64,000 nt of DNA from Bog-756 sp963777665 (GTDB lineage: Bacteria > Actinomycetota > Acidimicrobiia > Acidimicrobiales > RAAP-2): NCBI GenBank assembly GCA_963777665.1, contig CAVZRJ010000004.1, forward strand, positions 199,259 to 263,258, written 5' to 3'. Shown here piece after piece: positions 59,674 through 64,000 of this stretch (position 1 is its first letter; the number at the start of each line of letters is the position of its first letter). The notes under the pieces are model-generated. The model was not told the origin of the DNA, did not search any database, and saw nothing but the letters and a program-made list of their open reading frames with translations. The position numbers were made by a program, and so were the translations under genes.

Positions 59674-61665
59674 GTGGCTGCCAGTCGACCATCGGCGCCA
59701 GGGTTCTCGCTGGCCGACCTCACCGAGATGTACCGCCGGATGCTGCTCATCCGTGGGTTCGAGCAGCGGGTGGCCACCCTCTACCGCGACGGCGAGATCC
59801 CCGGCTTCGTGCACCTCTCGATCGGGCAGGAGGCGGCGGCCGTGGGCGCGTGCTGGCCGCTGCGCACGGGAGACGTCATCACCTCCACCCACCGCGGCCA
59901 CGGCCACTGCCTGGCGAAGGGCCTCGACCCGCTCGGGATGTTCGCCGAGCTCACCGGCAAGGACCAGGGCACCAATCGTGGCCGCGGAGGCTCGATGCAC
60001 ATCGCAGACCCGACGCTCGGGATCTTCGGCGCCAACGGGATCGTGGCGGCGGGCCTGCCGATCGCGGTCGGAGCAGCGACTGCCGCGCAGCTCCGGGACG
60101 ACGGCGGCATAGCCGTGGCCTTCTTCGGTGACGGCGCGCCCGCGCAGGGTGGGTTCCACGAGGCGTTGAACCTGGCGGCCGTCTGGCACCTGCCGGTGGT
60201 CTTCTTCTGCGAGAACAACGGATACGCCGAGTTCTCGCACGTCTCGACCCAGCACGGGGCGCCACTCGAGCGACGGGCCGCCGGCTACGGCATCGACTAT
60301 GTCGCTGTCGACGGCAACGACGTCGCCGCGACAGCAGCCAGGATGGAGGACGTCGTCCTCGCCGTACGCACCGGTCGCGGTCCAGCGGTCGTCGAGGCGG
60401 AAACCTACCGGTGGCACGGGCACTACGAGGGAGACCCGCAACGCTACCGGTCACCGGAGGAGGTCCGCGCATGGGAGGCGCGCGACCCGCTGCTCGCGCA
60501 CGAGCGGCACCTCCGACAAGCCGGCGCCGGTGACGAGGAGATCAAGACGCTCGAGTCGTCCGTCGCTGAGCAGCTCGACGACGCGGTCGAGACTGCGCGG
60601 CGGCTCGCCACCCCGGACCCGGCCACCCTGACCGACTTCGTCGTACGGGCGAGACCCGAGCGGGCAGAGCCGCCTCCGCCGGGTGACGATGCGCCGGTGT
60701 TCCGCACCATGGATGCGGTCCGTATGGCGCTCGAAGCCGAGCTCGCCTGCGACGACCGCGTGTTCGTGGCCGGCATCGACGTCGGGGCGGGCGGTAACGT
60801 CTTCGGGCTCACCAAGGGACTGCGCGATCGGTTCGGGGACCGTGTGCGCGACGCCCCGATCTCCGAGACGGCGATCGTCGGACTGGGAGTCGGTGCGGCC
60901 ATGGCCGGGATGCGGCCCGTGGTCGAGATCATGTACCTCGACTTCATCGGCGTCTGCTTCGACCAGCTGCTCAACCAGGCCGCCAAGCTGCCCTTCATGA
61001 CCGGCGGAGCCGCCGAGATGGCGCTGACCGTGCGGACCCAGTTCGGAGCCGGCCGCTCCTCGGGAAGCCAGCACTCGCAGAGCCTCGAGGCGCTGCTCGC
61101 ACACATTCCCGGGCTGAGCGTCGTCATGCCGTCGACGCCGGCCGACACCTACGGCCTGCTCCGTGCCGCGATCCAGGATCCAAATCCTGTCGTCTTCATC
61201 GAAAACAGGCTCCTCTACGGCATGAAGGGGCCCCAGCCGCCACCCGACCATCTGGTTCCGATCGGCAGGTCCGCGATCGTCCGTGACGGATCGGATGTCA
61301 CCGTGGTGTCGATCTCACGGATGGTCCACGAGGCAGTGGCGGCGGCCGAGCAGGTGGCCGGGGACGGGATCTCCGTCGAGGTCATCGACCTGAGGACGGT
61401 GGTTCCGCTCGACATGGTGCCGGTCCTCAATTCGGTGCACAAGACGAGCCGGCTCCTCATTGCGCACGAAGCGGTCGTCCCCTTCGGCATCGGCGCCGAG
61501 ATCGCAGCCACGGTGGCTCGCGAGGCGTTCTGGGACCTCGACGCGCCGATCGAACGGGTCGGAGCCGCGGCGACTCCCCCGCCCTATGCTCCCGACCTCG
61601 AACGGGCCTGGCTCCCCGATCGCGGCACCATCGCCGCAGCCATCCGCCGCCTCGTGTCGGTCTGA
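59674..61665 (+). CDS. Fused E1 alpha-beta subunit of a 2-oxo acid (or acetoin-type) dehydrogenase
   Basis: A 663-residue thiamine-diphosphate enzyme. Residues 1-325 are the alpha subunit: GFVHLSIGQEAAAVGA, HRGHGHCLAKG, and the ThDP motif from GDG (152-154) to NN (181-182), ending CENNGYAEFS. A Pro/Glu linker (about 329-342, AEPPPPGDD) joins the beta subunit, with DAPISETAIVGLGVGAAMAG and QFGAGRSSGSQHSQSLEALL. It decarboxylates a 2-oxo acid and passes the acyl group to a lipoyl E2. Such fusions occur in acetoin and branched-chain dehydrogenase complexes. No E2 or E3 is in the window. The start GTG at 59674 appears leaderless. Confidence 0.9.
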   Translation: MAASRPSAPGFSLADLTEMYRRMLLIRGFEQRVATLYRDGEIPGFVHLSIGQEAAAVGACWPLRTGDVITSTHRGHGHCLAKGLDPLGMFAELTGKDQGTNRGRGGSMHIADPTLGIFGANGIVAAGLPIAVGAATAAQLRDDGGIAVAFFGDGAPAQGGFHEALNLAAVWHLPVVFFCENNGYAEFSHVSTQHGAPLERRAAGYGIDYVAVDGNDVAATAARMEDVVLAVRTGRGPAVVEAETYRWHGHYEGDPQRYRSPEEVRAWEARDPLLAHERHLRQAGAGDEEIKTLESSVAEQLDDAVETARRLATPDPATLTDFVVRARPERAEPPPPGDDAPVFRTMDAVRMALEAELACDDRVFVAGIDVGAGGNVFGLTKGLRDRFGDRVRDAPISETAIVGLGVGAAMAGMRPVVEIMYLDFIGVCFDQLLNQAAKLPFMTGGAAEMALTVRTQFGAGRSSGSQHSQSLEALLAHIPGLSVVMPSTPADTYGLLRAAIQDPNPVVFIENRLLYGMKGPQPPPDHLVPIGRSAIVRDGSDVTVVSISRMVHEAVAAAEQVAGDGISVEVIDLRTVVPLDMVPVLNSVHKTSRLLIAHEAVVPFGIGAEIAATVAREAFWDLDAPIERVGAAATPPPYAPDLERAWLPDRGTIAAAIRRLVSV

Positions 61666-61666
61666 C

Positions 61667-62816
61667 TCAGCATCCCAGGGCGCGTGCGATGACCAGGTGC
61701 TGGATCTCGTTGGTGCCCTCACCGATCTCGAGCACCTTCGAGTCGCAGTAGAAGCGGGCCACCGGTGTGTCGAGCATGTACCCGAGGCCACCGTGGATCT
61801 GCACCGCCTCCGACGCGGCCCAGGTGGCCACGCGGCTGGCCTTGAGTTTGGCCATCGCCGCTTCCGTCCGGAACGGCTGGCCGGTGTCCCGCAGGTAGGC
61901 AGCCCGGTAGGTGAGCCAGCGTGCGGCCTCTAGCTCGGTTGCGATGTCGGCGAGCTTGAACTGGACAGCCTGGAACGTCGAGATCGGCCGCCCGAACTGC
62001 ACCCGCTGGCGCGCGTAGTCCGCTGCCAGGTCGAGCACGGCCTGGATCAGGCTGAGCGACAGGGCGGCAACCGAGATGCGGCCGACTTCGAGCGTGCGCA
62101 GGAACTGGCCGAGCCCGAGGCCCGGATCGCCGATGAGATGCTCGTCGGGGACCCAGACGTCGTCGAAGTACAGCTCACGCGTGTCGAGGCCCCGCCACCC
62201 GATGCCGCGCATCTTCGGGCCCATGGTGTACCCGGCGGTGTCCTTCTCGACCACGAAGCTGGCGAATCTCGGCTCCTCCCCTTCTGTGGACTCCGTGCGG
62301 GCCAACAAGGTCACCCCGAACGACATGTCGGTTCCCGCGTTGGAGATGAACGTCTTGCGGCCGTTGATCAGCCAGCCACCGTCACGCCGCTCTGCTCGGG
62401 TGCGGATCCCCACGCGCGTCAGAACCGGCGTCGGGTTCGGTGAGCCCGAACGCACCCAGCACGCGCCCCTCGGCCAGCGGTCGCAACCAACGTTCTCGTT
62501 GGGAGTCGGTGCCGAACAGGTACAGCGGCAGCGAGCCGATCGTGACGTGGGCCTGCCACGCCGCAGCCACCGACTGATCTGCCAGGCCGATCTGCTCCAT
62601 TGCCGCGACGAACCCGACCGTCGACATGCCGATCCCGCCCCACTCCTCTGGAATGAGGATGCCGAGGAGGCCGAGCGCTCCCATCTCCCGGAGCAGATCG
62701 GTCGGACACCGGGCCTCGTCCCACGCCAGCGGGGCGCGTGCCGCGATCTCCTTCTGGGCGAAGTCGCGGCAGAGACCGACCAGCTCCCCTTCCGGCCCGC
62801 TGAGCGAGAAGTCCAT
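61667..62816 (-). pseudogene. Acyl-CoA dehydrogenase, one-base frameshift
   Basis: An acyl-CoA dehydrogenase split at a G-run. The 5' part from ATG 62816 gives DFSLSGPEGELVGLCRDFAQ to FGLTEPDAGSDAR, the FAD-contact segment, then goes out of frame. The 3' part continues as GIRTRAERRDGGWLINGRKT and FISNAGTD, and ends EIGEGTNEIQHLVIARALGC with the catalytic-region Glu. Dropping one base of the GGGG run (plus-strand CCCC at 62408-62411) restores a single frame of about 380 residues. The enzyme would introduce a 2,3-double bond in acyl-CoA. The stop abuts the convergent E1 gene. The intact flanks favour a sequencing error or a recent lesion. Confidence 0.88.
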
Positions 62817-62855
62817 GAAGCGATCCTATTGGACCGAGCGGTACAGATTCGCGGC

Positions 62856-63827
62856 TCAATGGCCCGGTCCGGCGTCGTCCGCGCCGGCGTCCTCCGGGCG
62901 CAGGTGGTCCATGAAGCCGGCCGACCAGGCCATGAGGTCGGCAGGCACGGAGTACCCGGCCTCGTCGTTGATCGTGGCCCAGTGCCGGGCGACGTCCTCC
63001 ATCGTCGGCTCCGGGCCTCGGTGGACGTACCCCCTGGTCGAGGCCAGGAACAGGCGGCGCGAAGCGACCAGCTCCGGCGGTGTAGATCTCGCCGCTGACC
63101 GGGCAGGACTCGTGGGCGAGGAACGCTGCCATGGGCGCAACGAGCTCCGGCGGCATCTCCGGGACCCCGGAGCCCTGGCCCGCCATCCGGGTCGTCGCCG
63201 CAGGTGCGATGAGGTTGATCTTGATCCCGTGGGAGGCCCCGCGGTCGTGAGGCTGCGGGTGAGCCCGATGACCGCAGCCTTGGCGGTGGCGTACGAGGTG
63301 TTGGCCGGGAGCCCGAGCATCCCGGTCGACGTCGTCATCACGATGCGCCCGTAGTGCTGGTCGACCATGTGCGGCCAGGCGGCGCGGGTGGTGTTGAACG
63401 AGCCACCGACGTGCACGGCCAGGTGCCGCGCGAGGTTGTCCGCATCGGCATCGGGGAATGCGGCCCACCTGATGATGCCGGCATTGTTGATCACGATGTC
63501 CAGACGTCCGAACTCCCCGACCGCCGCAGCCACGAGCGCCTCTGCACCTGCGACGGTCGCCACGTCGCTACCGTCGGCGATGGCTGCCCCGCCCGCGTCG
63601 ACGATCTCGGCCGAGACGGTGGAGGCCGGACCGGTGTCCGCCCCGACACCGTCCATCGAGCCGCCGAGGTCGTTGACGACGACGCTCGCGCCCCGCTCGG
63701 CGAGCAGGCGCGCGTAGGCGCGGCCGATCCCACGCCCTGCGCCGGTGACGACCGCGACGCGACCCTCGAAGCGGTGCTCGGTCAGGCGGCCACCGAACTC
63801 TCGATTCCACTCGGCGAGTGGCTCCAC
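62856..63827 (-). pseudogene. SDR (hydroxyacyl/steroid dehydrogenase type) with two compensating shifts
   Basis: A 320-residue SDR: VAVVTGAGRGIGRAYARLLA, IVINNAGIIRWAAFPDA, Ser in IVMTTSTGMLG, SYATAKAAVIGLTRSLTT. After this the main frame becomes Arg/Ser-rich for about 60 codons. The family continues in another frame as ASHGIKINLIAPAATTRMAG and ELVAPMAAFLAHESCPVSGE, then returns to the first frame at RLFLASTRGYVHRGPEPTME. Two single-base changes explain this: a missing G at the CCCC run 63237-63240 and an extra base near 63054-63062. The fold resembles the N-terminal domain of peroxisomal multifunctional-enzyme-type dehydrogenases. Error and true lesion cannot be told apart here. Confidence 0.85.
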
Positions 63828-63914
63828 CTCGACGTCTGCGTCATCACGGTGACCTTCCTGCCCCGACCGATGTGGCGCCGTCGCGGCGCAAGTCGAGGTT
63901 CACCGCGTAGACTA

Positions 63915-63932
63915 GACCAACCGGTCGGTACA
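63915..63932. promoter_or_regulatory. Candidate TetR operator 3
   Basis: On the reverse strand this reads TGTACCGACCGGTTGGTC. ACCAACC/GGTCGGT (63916-63929) is a palindrome with one mismatch, the best two-fold form of the three sites. It lies 88 bp before the SDR start and about 24 bp before a plus-strand ATG at 63956. Confidence 0.65.
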
Positions 63933-63955
63933 CGCAACGGAACGGCGGCGTCGAT

Positions 63956-64000
63956 ATGACGATGGAACTGATTGCCACGAGCCCGTCCACTCCTTCGCCG
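63956..64000 (+). CDS. Start of an unidentified gene, cut by the right edge
   Basis: An ATG at 63956 opens a frame (MTMELIATSPSTPSP) that runs off the window. Only 15 residues are visible, so no family can be assigned. Its position divergent to the SDR and next to operator 3 suggests another member of the TetR regulon. ATG at 63962 is an alternative start. Confidence 0.35.
   Translation, partial: MTMELIATSPSTPSP

Overview
The window is high-GC, densely coded DNA with many GTG starts, ATGA/GTGA gene overlaps and strong AGGAGG-type ribosome sites. An Lsr2 nucleoid protein, a DUF2630 protein, many lipoproteins with Thr/Ser-rich linkers, cytochromes P450 and a large stock of acyl-CoA, SDR and VOC enzymes point to Actinomycetota. 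The flavour resembles environmental Acidimicrobiia, but that class assignment is inference. I saw no rRNA, tRNA, CRISPR array, transposase or phage module.

Layout. 1-5.1 kb: a secreted IPT/TIG protein cut by the left edge, an anchored protein, a phosphodiester-glycosidase-like lipoprotein and a CocE-type hydrolase. 5.4-9.7 kb: an aldo/keto reductase, a frameshifted encapsulated-ferritin gene with no shell gene nearby, a glycine-oxidase-like flavoenzyme and two VOC proteins. 9.7-24.3 kb: a large arylsulfatase, two enoyl-CoA hydratases, a 2-hydroxyacid dehydrogenase behind a nitroreductase remnant, a secreted HEYAE protein, an HxlR/MFS/thioesterase locus, a divergent P450, an amidohydrolase and a G1 glutamic peptidase. 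24.5-29.3 kb: a tight operon of sulfotransferase, MBL hydrolase, SDR, VOC and zinc alcohol dehydrogenase (frameshifted).

29.4-46 kb holds mostly short single genes: DUF2630, an ICMT-like methyltransferase, an epimerase, a YbhN-like membrane protein, an ArsR-AHSA1 pair, lipoproteins, TfoX, an ankyrin protein, a 35-residue Cys-rich protein, an SQR-like flavoprotein, an aquaporin, a ParB-like protein and Lsr2. 46.7-50 kb is a three-gene oxidoreductase operon (DapB-like reductase, SDR, P450). 50-56 kb carries two secreted beta-propeller lipoproteins, a pair of unknown small genes, a decayed GNAT gene and a secreted triple-repeat protein.

56.4-64 kb is a coherent acyl-CoA catabolic regulon: acyl-CoA synthetase, TetR regulator, SDR, fused E1 alpha/beta dehydrogenase, acyl-CoA dehydrogenase and a second SDR. 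The same 10-mer, TGTACCGACC, lies in all three divergent intergenic regions of this block and is the likely TetR operator.

Several otherwise intact genes are broken by single-base shifts (encapsulated ferritin, zinc alcohol dehydrogenase, acyl-CoA dehydrogenase, terminal SDR), three of the four in G/C runs. Part of this may be sequencing or assembly error, while the GNAT gene, with three frame changes in about 200 bp, looks like real decay.
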